DNA of 64,000 nt from Roseateles toxinivorans (GTDB lineage: Bacteria > Pseudomonadota > Gammaproteobacteria > Burkholderiales > Burkholderiaceae_C): contig NZ_SNXS01000009.1 in assembly GCF_004362525.1 (NCBI RefSeq), positions 62,001 to 126,000 on the forward strand. The letters run 5' to 3'. This document shows positions 34,458 to 43,184 of this stretch, piece by piece (the stretch's first letter is position 1; each line of letters begins with the position of its first letter). The position numbers and the translations under genes were made by a program. The notes below the pieces were generated by a model. That model made no database searches and had not been told where the DNA came from. It saw only the letters and a list, made by a program, of their open reading frames with translations.

Positions 34458-35771
34458 ATGAACATTCAGTCCTTTCTTGATGGCGACCCGCGGGCCTTGA
34501 AAATACCGACCTTCGCGGAGATGCAGCGCAGGACAGACAGTCTCCGCACCCATGCTGGCGTGGCGGTGGAGCAGATCGGCACTGACCGCTTCGGAACGCC
34601 GATCGAGATGATCTCCATCGGCGAGGGCGCGACCTCTATCCTGGTAGTCGGCGCCCCCCATCCCAACGAGCCGATCGGCTGCATCGCCATCGAGTGGCTG
34701 ATCGCGCAACTGTGCGATGACAGCGGGATGCGCCTCGACCCTGGGCTCCGCTGGCACTTCATCAAGTCGATCGAGCCCTATGCGCTGAAGCAGAACGAAG
34801 GGTGGTTCTCGCAGCGGGACCTGCCCGCGTATCTCCATCACTTCTACCGCCCCGCGCTCGCGCAGCAGGCCGAGTACACCTTTCCTTCGAAGGTGTGGCA
34901 GCCGCCGCATCATCGAAGCACTGTCGAGAACCTCGCCTACCAACGCGCCTTGCAGCTGGCGCGCCCGGACCTGCTGGTGAGCCTGCACAACGCCGAAAAC
35001 GCGGGGGCCTTCTACTATCTCTCGCGCGAGGACATGGGCCTGGCCTCGGCCTTGTCGCGGCAGGCGCAAGCGCGCGGCCTGGCCCTGAACACCTGCGGCG
35101 AAGGCCTGTTCGGAGCCAAGGACACTCAGTTGGCACCGGGGGTGTTCTTCTACCCGTACTCGCAGCCGGGCCCCAGGGAGGCGTGGCCGATGGCGGGCGT
35201 CTCCGTCGGCGACTACCTCGCGGAGAACGGCCACTCCACGCTGGTGCTGGTGCCTGAAGTGCCATGTCTGGCGGATGTGGCGCTGGCACCCGGCGCCTCA
35301 ATGGATGAAGACCTCCTGATCGCCAGCCTGGCCATCGATCGCGGCATCGTGGAGTCCCTAACGGCGGTGGTCAGCGCCATCGCTGAGGATGCGAGTCCCC
35401 TGGAGGCACTTTATGCGGAGGCGATCCAGGACAGCATGATCGCGGCCTTTGAACTGCCTTGGTTGGAGATGCTGAAAGGCCAGACCGGGCCCCAGGAATA
35501 CCGGGCCCAGTTGCTCGGCTGCAGGATCCTCGGGCTGCGCCCGCTGGCGGGCATCAGGCGCCTGGCTGCCATGCGGGCGGCGCGGCCAGGGAGCCCGGCG
35601 CTGCTGAAGCTGGCAGCCACCGCGCACTTGGTGGCGGAGAACCACCTAGCCGCGGCAGTGGCCGAGCCTGCGCTGCGCTACGGCCTGCGGCCGGTGTCAC
35701 TGCAGCTCGTGGTCTCCAATCATCTGGACGCCATCTTCACCGCGGTGGCCCGTGTCAGAGGTCACGTCTGA
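34458..35771 (+). CDS. M14-family zinc carboxypeptidase/deacylase-like protein
   Basis: The 437-residue protein has the zinc pair HPNEP in ILVVGAPHPNEPIGCIAIEWL (residues about 75-95), a third ligand candidate in SLHNAENAGAFYYLSR (about 180), and an acidic LVPEVP near 270 as the catalytic Glu region. The fold's central FIKSIEPYALKQNEGW and PPHHRSTVENLAY are also visible. The HxxE variant HPNE lies between carboxypeptidases (HxRE) and aspartoacylase/AstE (HxNE). No signal peptide is found, so it is cytoplasmic. A C-terminal helical region (300-437) is extra. It may release the amine from a peptide or acyl conjugate. TetR operator copy 3 controls it directly. Confidence 0.8.
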   Translation: MNIQSFLDGDPRALKIPTFAEMQRRTDSLRTHAGVAVEQIGTDRFGTPIEMISIGEGATSILVVGAPHPNEPIGCIAIEWLIAQLCDDSGMRLDPGLRWHFIKSIEPYALKQNEGWFSQRDLPAYLHHFYRPALAQQAEYTFPSKVWQPPHHRSTVENLAYQRALQLARPDLLVSLHNAENAGAFYYLSREDMGLASALSRQAQARGLALNTCGEGLFGAKDTQLAPGVFFYPYSQPGPREAWPMAGVSVGDYLAENGHSTLVLVPEVPCLADVALAPGASMDEDLLIASLAIDRGIVESLTAVVSAIAEDASPLEALYAEAIQDSMIAAFELPWLEMLKGQTGPQEYRAQLLGCRILGLRPLAGIRRLAAMRAARPGSPALLKLAATAHLVAENHLAAAVAEPALRYGLRPVSLQLVVSNHLDAIFTAVARVRGHV

Positions 35772-35853
35772 TCGCTTTCAAGGCGCCATCACAGTTACGC
35801 CGCTTACCCCTCCTGTAGCCGTTCCGGCGGTGTTGTCCCTTGCATCGCTTGTC

Positions 35854-36309
35854 ATGAGCACCTCTGGTTTCGTCTCTCCCCATGAAATCCGCACCCGCTT
35901 TTCGGCAGCGATGTCGGAGATGTACCGGCAGGAAGTGCCCCAATACGGCACGCTGGTTGACCTGGTGGCGGATATGAACGCGCGGACCCTCGGCTGCGAT
36001 GGCCTGCGGCCACAGGAGGCCAGGCCGGCTTCCGAGCGGCGGATAGACCTAGAGCGGCACGGGGCCATCCGCCTGGGAACGGCGGCCGAGTTGGCCGTGG
36101 TGCGGCGCATTTTTGCCGTGATGGGCATGCTGCCGGTGGGTTATTACGACCTTTCGGTGGCGGGCGTGCCCGTGCACGCCACGGCGTTCAGGCCCGTCGG
36201 CGAAGAGGCGCTGGAGAAGAGCCCGTTCCGTGTCTTCACCTCCCTGCTCAGGCTGGAGCTCATCGAAGACGAACAACTCCCAGAGAGGGCGGCCGTGACT
36301 GAGACCTGA
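35854..36309 (+). pseudogene. hglS: HglS-type 2-oxoadipate dioxygenase/decarboxylase (DUF1338), N-terminal third
   Basis: The frame from MSTSGFVSPHEIRTRFSAAM encodes 151 residues of a protein normally about 460 long. EVPQYGTLVDLVADMN, LERHGAIRLGTAAELAVVRRIFAVMGM and PVGYYDLSVAGVPVHATAFRP are diagnostic of HglS/YdcJ, including the His of RHGAIR that binds iron. After FRVFTSLLRLELIEDEQL the similarity ends, 14 bases before the integrase gene stop. HglS turns 2-oxoadipate into D-2-hydroxyglutarate in D-lysine catabolism. Truncation removes the other metal ligands, so this copy should be inactive; an intact copy elsewhere may substitute. Confidence 0.85.
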
Positions 36310-36322
36310 CCAGCAACTCAGT

Positions 36323-37516
36323 TCATTTCGACAGTGCCATCCTGCGCTCAGTAAAGTAGTCATGAAGATCATAAATGCCTTGTGTACCGGCCAGCTTGTG
36401 ACTCAGCACCCGTTCGGCGATGTGCCAGTCGATGCCCATCCCTGCCAAATGCGTCCGCGCCGTCCGCCTCATGTGATGGACGGTGAAGTGCTTAACACCA
36501 GGCATCGGAAGACGTTTCAAGGCCAAGTTGAGCCTGTCTGGACTGATGTGACCAAAGCGGTTGCTTCGCGCCACTCCGTTGCGAACGCGAATCTGCAGCC
36601 TGGAGGGAAACAGGTAAGGGCTCCCGGCTGCGAACACTCGCAATTCGTGAAGCCAGGTGATCACTGCAGGACAAAGAGGAATCTGAATCGTTTGCTCGGT
36701 CTTGGTCCTGGACTGGTGCAGCGACCACACACTACGCTCAAGATCAAAGTCACTCCACTTGGCGCCGAGGAGTTCCATTTTGCGAACGCACAGTGCCAGC
36801 AGCAGCAGGACTGCAAGTTCGCGTTGCCTGCTGAACGAATCGGTCGCCGGCATTGCGTCCAACAGCGCGCCGAGTTCGTCTCGTGACAACCAGCGTTTGC
36901 GAGGGGACTCGCTACCGCCAGCGTCCGAGAGATCAAAACCTGCCACCGGATTGCCTTCAATCCATCTGCGTTTTGCCGCGAAGTGGAACATGCGAAACAG
37001 GTAGCGCAGGGCCTCGTTGGCGACGGTCGGCGCACCGGCGGCAACGATACGAGCCAGGACGAGGTCAATGTGCGCGGGCCGAACTTCGGAGATCGGCAGC
37101 TTGCCGATGGTCGGCTTGATGTAGTTCCGTATCACCCGCTCGACCACGCCAGGGTGTTTGAGCCTGTTGGCGATATGGCGCTCGTACCACGCTTGAGCTA
37201 GACCTGAAACATTGTGCTGTTCGAGAATCGCCAGTTTCTCGACTTGCTTCTGGACGGCAACGTCGATGCCGTGCTGGACGAGCAAGCGCTTCTGCCGGGC
37301 AAGTTCGCGCGCCGCCTTGAGGGTCAGGTCTGGATACCGTCCCAGCGTCAGCTCCCTTTGCAGGCCTGCAACGCGATATCGCAGCACCCAGGACGCTTTG
37401 CCCAGCGCTGCGCTGCGTGGGCTCGATACGAAGGTGAGTCCATCACCGACCCCGCGAGTGGTTGCGCCTGAAGCACGCGAGGCTAGAAGCTTCTTGTCAG
37501 TTACACGGTCTGTCAT
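36323..37516 (-). CDS. Tyrosine-type site-specific integrase (P4-like, DUF4102 N-terminus)
   Basis: The 397-residue protein starts MTDRVTDKKLLASRASGAT, with CTGGAG seven bases upstream; a start 33 codons earlier is unnecessary. The arm-binding domain has YRVAGLQRELTLGRYPDLTLKAARELA (about 50-80). The catalytic domain shows LALCVRKMELLGAKWSDFD (Arg), FTVHHMRRTARTHLAGMG (His-x-x-Arg), ERVLSHKL (His) and IYDLHDY (Tyr). It appears complete and is read toward the truncated hglS. It lies next to the conserved 3' end of yicC, suggesting it mobilised at least part of the block to its left. Confidence 0.93.
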   Translation of the reverse strand: MTDRVTDKKLLASRASGATTRGVGDGLTFVSSPRSAALGKASWVLRYRVAGLQRELTLGRYPDLTLKAARELARQKRLLVQHGIDVAVQKQVEKLAILEQHNVSGLAQAWYERHIANRLKHPGVVERVIRNYIKPTIGKLPISEVRPAHIDLVLARIVAAGAPTVANEALRYLFRMFHFAAKRRWIEGNPVAGFDLSDAGGSESPRKRWLSRDELGALLDAMPATDSFSRQRELAVLLLLALCVRKMELLGAKWSDFDLERSVWSLHQSRTKTEQTIQIPLCPAVITWLHELRVFAAGSPYLFPSRLQIRVRNGVARSNRFGHISPDRLNLALKRLPMPGVKHFTVHHMRRTARTHLAGMGIDWHIAERVLSHKLAGTQGIYDLHDYFTERRMALSK

Positions 37517-37719
37517 AGCAATCTCCAGCAGATCACGAGGGCGTGTGTAGCTTTTTGTGTAACAAGCCGCGGAGCGGCCTGAATTGGAATTTCCCACACA
37601 AATAACCACATACAAAGCGCGCGCTTTGCCTGGATTGCCTGAAATCGCCTGGGACTAAGAAACAGCTCTAAGTCATTGATTGTATTATGGTTTTTCGTCT
37701 TCTTGAGGCGCTATGAACC
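37517..37719. other. Integrase leader and likely right-hand attachment region
   Basis: This 203-bp, locally AT-rich gap separates the integrase start from the 3' end of yicC on the same strand. It includes GCGCGC-containing and TTATGG/TTTTTCG stretches but no gene. In betaproteobacteria gmk normally follows yicC here; its absence indicates that foreign DNA begins at or just left of the yicC stop (37720-37722). Confidence 0.5.
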
Positions 37720-38631
37720 CTATTCAATGTTTTGCACCTGCTCGCGCAGCTGCTCGATCGCGACCTTCATCTCGACCGATATATTCGTCAACTCCAGTGC
37801 CGCGGCCTTGGAGCCCAGGGTGTTGGCCTCGCGCAGCAGCTCCTGAATCAGGAAGTCCAGCCGCTTGCCGACCTCGCCGCCGACCTTCAGCAGGCGGGCG
37901 ATTTCGTCCAGATGCGAGCGCAGCCGCGCCACTTCCTCGGCCACATCGATGCGTATCGCATAGGCGGCGGCCTCGTTCAGCGCGCGCTCCTGCAGCGCCT
38001 CGCGGGGGATGGTCTGGGCCGCACCGGTGGCCTCCAACGCTTCCTGCCAGCGCTCCAGAAAGCGCTGCTGCTGGCGCTGCACCACGGCAGGCACCAGCGG
38101 CTCGGCCTGGGCCGCCAGCTCGCGCAGGCGGTTGACCCGCTCCATCAAGATGGTGACCAGCTTGTCGCCTTCGCGGGCGCGGGCCTCGGCGAGACCTGCG
38201 ATGCAGCGCTTGGTGGCATCTAGCGTCGCCTCGTCCAGCCGCTCGCTGCCGGTGCCGCCCTTGCACCACTGCAGGACCTCGTGCACGCTCAGGGATTGCG
38301 CCTTGGGCAGCCAGCTCTGCACCGAACTCTCCAGCCTTGAGAGGCGGTTGAGCTGATCGGGCTGCGGCTGGGGCCAGGCCGAATCGGTCTCGCGCTGGGT
38401 GTTGATGCGCAGCTCGATCTTGCCGCGCCGGAACTTGGCCGTGATCAGATCGCGCAGCGCGGGTTCCAGCGAGCGCAGATCGTCGGGCAGGCGAAAGCCC
38501 AGATCCAGGAATCGGCCGTTGACCGAGCGCAGCTCGACGGTGACGGTGGCTGAGGCGGCAGCGGCTGCTTCGCCGCCCTCGGAAGGGCGGGAGGAGGCGC
38601 TGGCGTAGCCGGTCATGCTGTAAACTGCCAT
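37720..38631 (-). CDS. yicC: YicC-family endoribonuclease
   Basis: The 303-residue protein begins MAVYSMTGYASASS, the invariant YicC start. It contains VELRSVNGRFLDLGFRLPDDLRSLEP and KFRRGKIELRINTQRE (YicC-N, about 30-160), and ends with the DUF1732 signature RLRSHLDEIARLLKVGGEVGKRLDFLIQELLREANTLGSK and MKVAIEQLREQVQNIE. The last two stretches are the metal-dependent nuclease core. YicC cleaves RNAs such as RyhB in E. coli. The gene is intact to its last codon although mobile DNA lies immediately downstream. It is divergent from the kinase gene by 28 bases. Confidence 0.93.
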   Translation of the reverse strand: MAVYSMTGYASASSRPSEGGEAAAAASATVTVELRSVNGRFLDLGFRLPDDLRSLEPALRDLITAKFRRGKIELRINTQRETDSAWPQPQPDQLNRLSRLESSVQSWLPKAQSLSVHEVLQWCKGGTGSERLDEATLDATKRCIAGLAEARAREGDKLVTILMERVNRLRELAAQAEPLVPAVVQRQQQRFLERWQEALEATGAAQTIPREALQERALNEAAAYAIRIDVAEEVARLRSHLDEIARLLKVGGEVGKRLDFLIQELLREANTLGSKAAALELTNISVEMKVAIEQLREQVQNIE

Positions 38632-38659
38632 GTAGCTTTCGGACGAGCAAAACCCGATT

Positions 38660-39628
38660 ATGTCAAAGCCGAAACCGGCACCCTTGCCTGCGGGGACCGT
38701 CGTTGGGGGATATCAGATTGTCAAGCGACTGGCAGCAGGCGGATTTGGCGTGGTGTATCTCGCCGAAGACCCTGAGCACCGGCTCGTGGCCCTGAAGGAA
38801 TATCTGCCGTCTTCACTGGCAGAACGCTCCCCAGGAGAACTGACCCCCCGCGTCAAACCCGAGAAACAGCCCCTGTATCGACTCGGGTTGAAAAGTTTCT
38901 TTGAGGAAGGCCGTTCGCTGGCGCAGATCTCGCATCCCAGCGTCGTCTCGGTGCTGAACTTCCTGCGCGAGAACGAAACCGTCTACATGGTGATGAACTA
39001 TCTGCAGGGCGACACCCTGCAGGACTTCATCGTCACCGCGCGCGAATTGAAGCGTGACAAAGTGTTTCGCGAATCGACGATTCGCAGCCTCTTCGACGAG
39101 ATCCTGCGCGGCCTGCGCATCGTCCACCAGCACAAGATGCTGCACCTGGACATCAAGCCGGCCAATATCTTCATCACCAATGACAACAAGGCCGTGCTGC
39201 TGGACTTCGGCGCCGCCCGCGAGGTGCTGAGCAAGGAAGGCAACTTCATCCGCCCGATGTACACGCCCGGCTTTGCCGCGCCCGAGATGTACCGGCGCGA
39301 TGGCACGCTTGGCCCCTGGACCGACATCTACGCCATCGGCGCCTGCATCTACGCCTGCATGCAGGGTTATCCGCCGAACGATGCGCCACAGCGCATCGAG
39401 AAGGACCGCATCGCGCTGAGCCTGTCGCGCCTGCGCAATATCTACTCCGACAACCTGATCGAGGTCACCGAGTGGTGCATGTCGCTGGACCCGCTGGCCC
39501 GGCCGCAGTCGGTGTTTGCCTTGCAAAAGGAGTTGGCCCGCGAGACCGAGCGCCGCTACACCAAGCTGAGCTTCAGCGAGCGTTTGAAGCTGCAGCTTGA
39601 GAATCTGAAGACCGGGGCCAAGCCATGA
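38660..39628 (+). CDS. Serine/threonine protein kinase
   Basis: The 322-residue soluble kinase has all Hanks motifs. The glycine loop is LAAGGFGVVYLAE (about 24-36), the ATP Lys is in VALKEYLP (about 45), the catalytic loop is HLDIKPANIF (about 166-175), the metal Asp is in LDFGAA, and the activation segment ends GFAAPEMY. It lacks a membrane helix or PASTA repeats, ending in a basic helix (FSERLKLQLENLK). The phosphatase gene overlaps by four bases (ATGA), giving a reversible phosphorylation pair that is conserved beside yicC and rph in this order. Its substrates are not known from sequence. Confidence 0.95.
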   Translation: MSKPKPAPLPAGTVVGGYQIVKRLAAGGFGVVYLAEDPEHRLVALKEYLPSSLAERSPGELTPRVKPEKQPLYRLGLKSFFEEGRSLAQISHPSVVSVLNFLRENETVYMVMNYLQGDTLQDFIVTARELKRDKVFRESTIRSLFDEILRGLRIVHQHKMLHLDIKPANIFITNDNKAVLLDFGAAREVLSKEGNFIRPMYTPGFAAPEMYRRDGTLGPWTDIYAIGACIYACMQGYPPNDAPQRIEKDRIALSLSRLRNIYSDNLIEVTEWCMSLDPLARPQSVFALQKELARETERRYTKLSFSERLKLQLENLKTGAKP

Positions 39629-40539
39629 GGTTCAGCGTCTTTCAGGTCAGCCGGCGCGGCGGCCGCGAGAAGAACGAGGACCGCATGGGCTATAGCTACA
39701 CGCGGGACGCCGGCCTGTTCGCGCTGGCCGACGGCATGGGCGGCCACCCCGAGGGCGAGGTCGCGGCCCAGCTGGCGCTGCAGACCATGTCCGGCATGTT
39801 CCAGCGCGAGGCCACACCGGCCCTGGCCGACCCGGCCAAGTTCCTGCAGGAGGGCATTCTGGCCGGCCATCTTCAGTTGCTGGCCTATGCCGCCTCCAAG
39901 GGCATGACAGACACGCCGCGCACCACGCTGGTGGCCTGCATCCTGCAGGGCAATGCCGCCTACTGGGCACATTGCGGCGACTCGCGGCTGTACCTGGTGC
40001 GCGGCGACAAGCTGATCGCCCGTACCCGCGACCACTCGTACAGCGAGCTGCAGGAGGCCCTGGGCCGCAGCCCGGCCGCCGGCGAGCATTTCAACCGCAA
40101 TGTGCTGTTCACCTGCCTGGGCAGCCCCGGCAAACCGATGGTGGACACCACCGGCCCGATGCTGCTGCAGGATGGTGACCGTCTGCTGCTGTGTTCTGAC
40201 GGCCTCTGGGGCACCGTCAGCGATGAGGTCATCACCGAGCAACTGGTCAAGCTGCCGATTGCCGACGCGGTGCCCGAGCTGGTCGAGCGGGCTTTGCGCA
40301 ACGGCGGTCCGCGCTGCGACAATGTCACCGTGCTGGCCGTCGAATGGGAGGCCGGCGAGGACGTGACTCTGGGTATCTCGACCCAGTCGCTCAGCGACGA
40401 CGAGTTCGCCTCCACCATCCAGGCCGCAGCGGCCAGTGACGAAGAAGACAACCCCGAACTCGACGAGGCCGAGATTGAACGCTCGGTCCGCGAAATCAAC
40501 GAGGCCATCGTACGGCGCTCGTCCAAGAAAACCCCCTGA
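39625..40539 (+). CDS. PP2C-type serine/threonine phosphatase
   Basis: The 304-residue protein begins FSVFQVSRRGGREKNEDRMGYS and shows ALADGMGGHPEGEVAAQLAL (first metal Asp-Gly pair), ANAYWAHCGDSRLYLVR-type sequence, LCSDGLWGTVSDEVITEQL (metal Asp) and CDNVTVLAVEW (last metal Asp). These are the bacterial Stp motifs. An acidic C-terminal tail of about 55 residues follows the catalytic domain (EEDNPELDEAEIERSVREIN). It is coupled to the kinase and should reverse its action in the cytoplasm. Confidence 0.94.
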   Translation: MRFSVFQVSRRGGREKNEDRMGYSYTRDAGLFALADGMGGHPEGEVAAQLALQTMSGMFQREATPALADPAKFLQEGILAGHLQLLAYAASKGMTDTPRTTLVACILQGNAAYWAHCGDSRLYLVRGDKLIARTRDHSYSELQEALGRSPAAGEHFNRNVLFTCLGSPGKPMVDTTGPMLLQDGDRLLLCSDGLWGTVSDEVITEQLVKLPIADAVPELVERALRNGGPRCDNVTVLAVEWEAGEDVTLGISTQSLSDDEFASTIQAAAASDEEDNPELDEAEIERSVREINEAIVRRSSKKTP

Positions 40540-40551
40540 AGGATTGCTCTC

Positions 40552-41277
40552 ATGACTTTTGTCCGCACGGACGCACGTGGCGCAGATGCTCTGCGCCCGG
40601 TACGCTTGACACGCCACTACACCAAACATGCCGAGGGCTCGGTGCTGGTGGAGTTCGGTCACACCAAGGTTTTGTGCAACGCCTCCGTTGAAGAACGCGT
40701 GCCGCCGCACAAGCGCGGCAGCGGCGAGGGCTGGGTCACGGCCGAGTACGGCATGCTGCCCCGCGCCACCCACACGCGCAGCGACCGCGAAGCCGCCAAG
40801 GGCAAGCAGAGCGGCCGCACGCAGGAGATCCAGCGCCTGATCGGCCGCTCGATGCGCTGCGTGTTCGATCTCAAGCTGCTCGGTGAACGCACGATACAGC
40901 TGGACTGCGATGTGCTGCAGGCCGATGGCGGCACGCGCACGGCGGCGATCACCGGCGCCTACGTGGCCGCCCACGATGCGGTCAGCTGGCTGCTGGCCCA
41001 GGGCAAGATCAGCCAGTCGCCGCTGAAGGATGCGGTGGCCGCGATCTCGGTGGGCATGCTCAAGGGCACGCCGCTGCTGGACCTGGAATACATCGAAGAC
41101 TCGGCCTGCGACACCGATATGAATGTGGTGATGACCGGCTCCGGCGGCTTTGTTGAGCTGCAGGGCACGGCCGAGGGCGAGGCCTTCACCCGCGCGCAGA
41201 TGGATGCGCTGGTCGGCCTGGCCGAGAAGGGCATCCGCGATCTGCTGGCCTTGCAGCGCCAGGCCTTGGGACTCTGA
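40552..41277 (+). CDS. rph: Ribonuclease PH
   Basis: The 241-residue protein starts after AAGGATTGCTCTC and has [25 protein letters not shown] at the N-terminus, [42 protein letters not shown] (the substrate-binding Arg cluster), [24 protein letters not shown], and the phosphate-site Thr/Arg in that stretch. The end [18 protein letters not shown] is normal. It trims tRNA 3' ends phosphorolytically as a hexamer. It sits 12 bases after the phosphatase and three before rdgB in one operon. Confidence 0.97.
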   Translation: MTFVRTDARGADALRPVRLTRHYTKHAEGSVLVEFGHTKVLCNASVEERVPPHKRGSGEGWVTAEYGMLPRATHTRSDREAAKGKQSGRTQEIQRLIGRSMRCVFDLKLLGERTIQLDCDVLQADGGTRTAAITGAYVAAHDAVSWLLAQGKISQSPLKDAVAAISVGMLKGTPLLDLEYIEDSACDTDMNVVMTGSGGFVELQGTAEGEAFTRAQMDALVGLAEKGIRDLLALQRQALGL

Positions 41278-41280
41278 GCG

Positions 41281-41886
41281 ATGAGGCTTGTTCTTGCGTC
41301 GAACAACGCCAAGAAGCTGGCCGAGTTGCAGGTGCTGTTCACGCCGCTGGGGATGGACCTGGTCACGCAGGGCTCGCTGGGCATTGCCGAGGCCCAGGAG
41401 CCCTTCCACACCTTCGTCGAGAACGCGCTGGTCAAGGCCCGGCATGCTGCACATGAGAGCGCGTCGGCAGCGATCGCCGATGACTCGGGCTTGAGCGTCG
41501 AAGCGCTGGGTGGCGCGCCGGGTGTGCTGTCGGCGCGCTATGCGACCTTGTTCGATCGCCCCAAGAGCGACGCCGACAACAACGCCGTGCTGCTGGAGCA
41601 GATGCAGGGCAAGTCGGACCGCGCCGCGCGTTTCGTCTGTGCGCTGGTCGCCGTGCGCTCCGCCGATGACCCGGAACCCTTGATCGCGATGGGGCGCTGG
41701 CAGGGCCAGCTGTTGACCACGCTGCAAGGCGCGGGCGGTTTCGGCTACGACCCCTTGCTGTTCATCCCTTCACTGAATGCCAGTGTGGCGCAGCTCAGCG
41801 CCGAGCAGAAGAATGCCTTGAGCCACAGGGCTTTGGCTTCGGTTGATCTGCTCAAGCAGATGCGCGAGGTCTGGCATCTTGGCTGA
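41281..41886 (+). CDS. rdgB: XTP/dITP diphosphatase
   Basis: The 201-residue protein begins MRLVLASNNAKKLAELQVLF, the SxNxxK phosphate-binding motif of the ITPase family. It has FVENALVKARHAAHESASAAIADDSGLSVEALGGAPGVLSARYA (catalytic Asp in ADDSGL) and GGFGYDPLLFIPSLNASVAQLSAEQKNALSHRALA. It removes deaminated purine nucleotides from the pool. The order rph-rdgB-hemW is conserved. Its stop overlaps the proposed hemW start. Confidence 0.97.
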   Translation: MRLVLASNNAKKLAELQVLFTPLGMDLVTQGSLGIAEAQEPFHTFVENALVKARHAAHESASAAIADDSGLSVEALGGAPGVLSARYATLFDRPKSDADNNAVLLEQMQGKSDRAARFVCALVAVRSADDPEPLIAMGRWQGQLLTTLQGAGGFGYDPLLFIPSLNASVAQLSAEQKNALSHRALASVDLLKQMREVWHLG

Positions 41887-43126
41887 GGAACGGCCCATCG
41901 CTTTGCCGGTGTCGCCACAGGGCGCGGACCTGGCTCAGCGTCTGGTGCAGCTGATGCGCCCGGGCACTCTGAGCCTGCAGGCGCTGCCGCCGCTGTCGCT
42001 GTACGTGCACCTGCCCTGGTGCCTGAAGAAATGCCCCTACTGCGACTTCAACTCCCATGAGTGGAGGAAAGACGGCGAGCTGCCCACCGAAACCTATCTC
42101 GACGCCTTGCGCAGTGACCTGGAGGCGGCACTGCCGCTGATCTGGGGCCGGCGTGTCGTCAGCATCTTCATCGGCGGCGGCACGCCCAGCCTGTTCCCGC
42201 CGGCGGCGATCGAGCGCCTGCTGGCCGACATCCGCGCCCGCGTGCAGCTCGAACCCGGCTGCGAGATCACGCTTGAAGCGAATCCGGGCACCTTCGAGAA
42301 GGACCGCTTCCGCGGTTTTCGCGAGGCCGGCGTCACACGGCTCTCGATAGGCGTGCAGAGCTTTGACGATGCCAAGCTGGCGGCGCTGGGCCGCGTGCAC
42401 AACGCGGAGCAGGCGCAGGCCGCCGTCGAGGAGGCCGCCCAGGCCTTCGAGACTTTCAATATCGACCTGATGTATGCGCTGCCGGGCCAGAGCATCGCCG
42501 AGCTCGATCAGGATCTGAGCCGTGCGCTGGCCTTCAAGCCGCCGCATCTGTCGGTCTATCACCTGACGATAGAGCCGAACACGATGTTCGCGCTGAACCC
42601 GCCGGTGGTGCCCGATGACGATCTGGCCTCGGACATGCTGGACCTGATCACCGCCCGCACCGGCGCCTTGGGCATGGAACGCTACGAGGTCTCGGCCTAT
42701 GCCCGGCCCGGCCACCGCTGCGCGCACAACCTGAACTACTGGCAGTTCGGCGACTATCTGGGCATAGGCGCCGGCGCCCACAGCAAGCTGAGCTTTGCCC
42801 ACCGCATCCTGCGCCAGGTGCGCTGGCGCGAGCCGGCGGCTTTCATGAGCCATGCGGCCCAGGGCAACGCGGTGTCCAATGAGAACGAGGTCAAGCGCAG
42901 CGAGCTGCCCTTCGAGTACATGCTCAACGCACTGCGCCTGCGCGACGGCGTGGAGCTGCTGCGCTTCTCCGAGCGCACCGGCCTGCCGCTGAGCAGCATC
43001 AAGGCCGGCCTGGAGCAGGGGCGCGAGCGGGGCCTGCTGGAGCCGGATCCGGCACTGCTGCGACCGACCGCCCGCGGCTTCGATTTCCTCAGCGATCTGC
43101 AAGCCCTTTTTCTGCCTAAGTCCTAA
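41879..43126 (+). CDS. hemW: Radical SAM heme chaperone HemW
   Basis: The protein of about 415 residues has SLYVHLPWCLKKCPYCDFNSHE, with CxxxCxxC for the 4Fe-4S cluster and the extra family Cys-lacking Phe. IFIGGGTPSLFPPAAI, EITLEANPGTFEKDRFRGFREAGVTRLSIGVQSFDD and the C-terminal HemN domain (LPFEYMLNALRLRDGVELLRF) follow. HemW inserts heme into respiratory enzymes and is not the oxygen-independent coproporphyrinogen oxidase itself. The start is uncertain: I choose TTG 41879, inside the end of rdgB; an upstream ATG at 41843 is in rdgB coding sequence. Confidence 0.94.
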   Translation: MAEERPIALPVSPQGADLAQRLVQLMRPGTLSLQALPPLSLYVHLPWCLKKCPYCDFNSHEWRKDGELPTETYLDALRSDLEAALPLIWGRRVVSIFIGGGTPSLFPPAAIERLLADIRARVQLEPGCEITLEANPGTFEKDRFRGFREAGVTRLSIGVQSFDDAKLAALGRVHNAEQAQAAVEEAAQAFETFNIDLMYALPGQSIAELDQDLSRALAFKPPHLSVYHLTIEPNTMFALNPPVVPDDDLASDMLDLITARTGALGMERYEVSAYARPGHRCAHNLNYWQFGDYLGIGAGAHSKLSFAHRILRQVRWREPAAFMSHAAQGNAVSNENEVKRSELPFEYMLNALRLRDGVELLRFSERTGLPLSSIKAGLEQGRERGLLEPDPALLRPTARGFDFLSDLQALFLPKS

Positions 43127-43184
43127 GCCTTTCTTAATCTGCCCCCCGCTAAGCTCTCCGGCCCTACAGGCATGAGGTCGAGTG

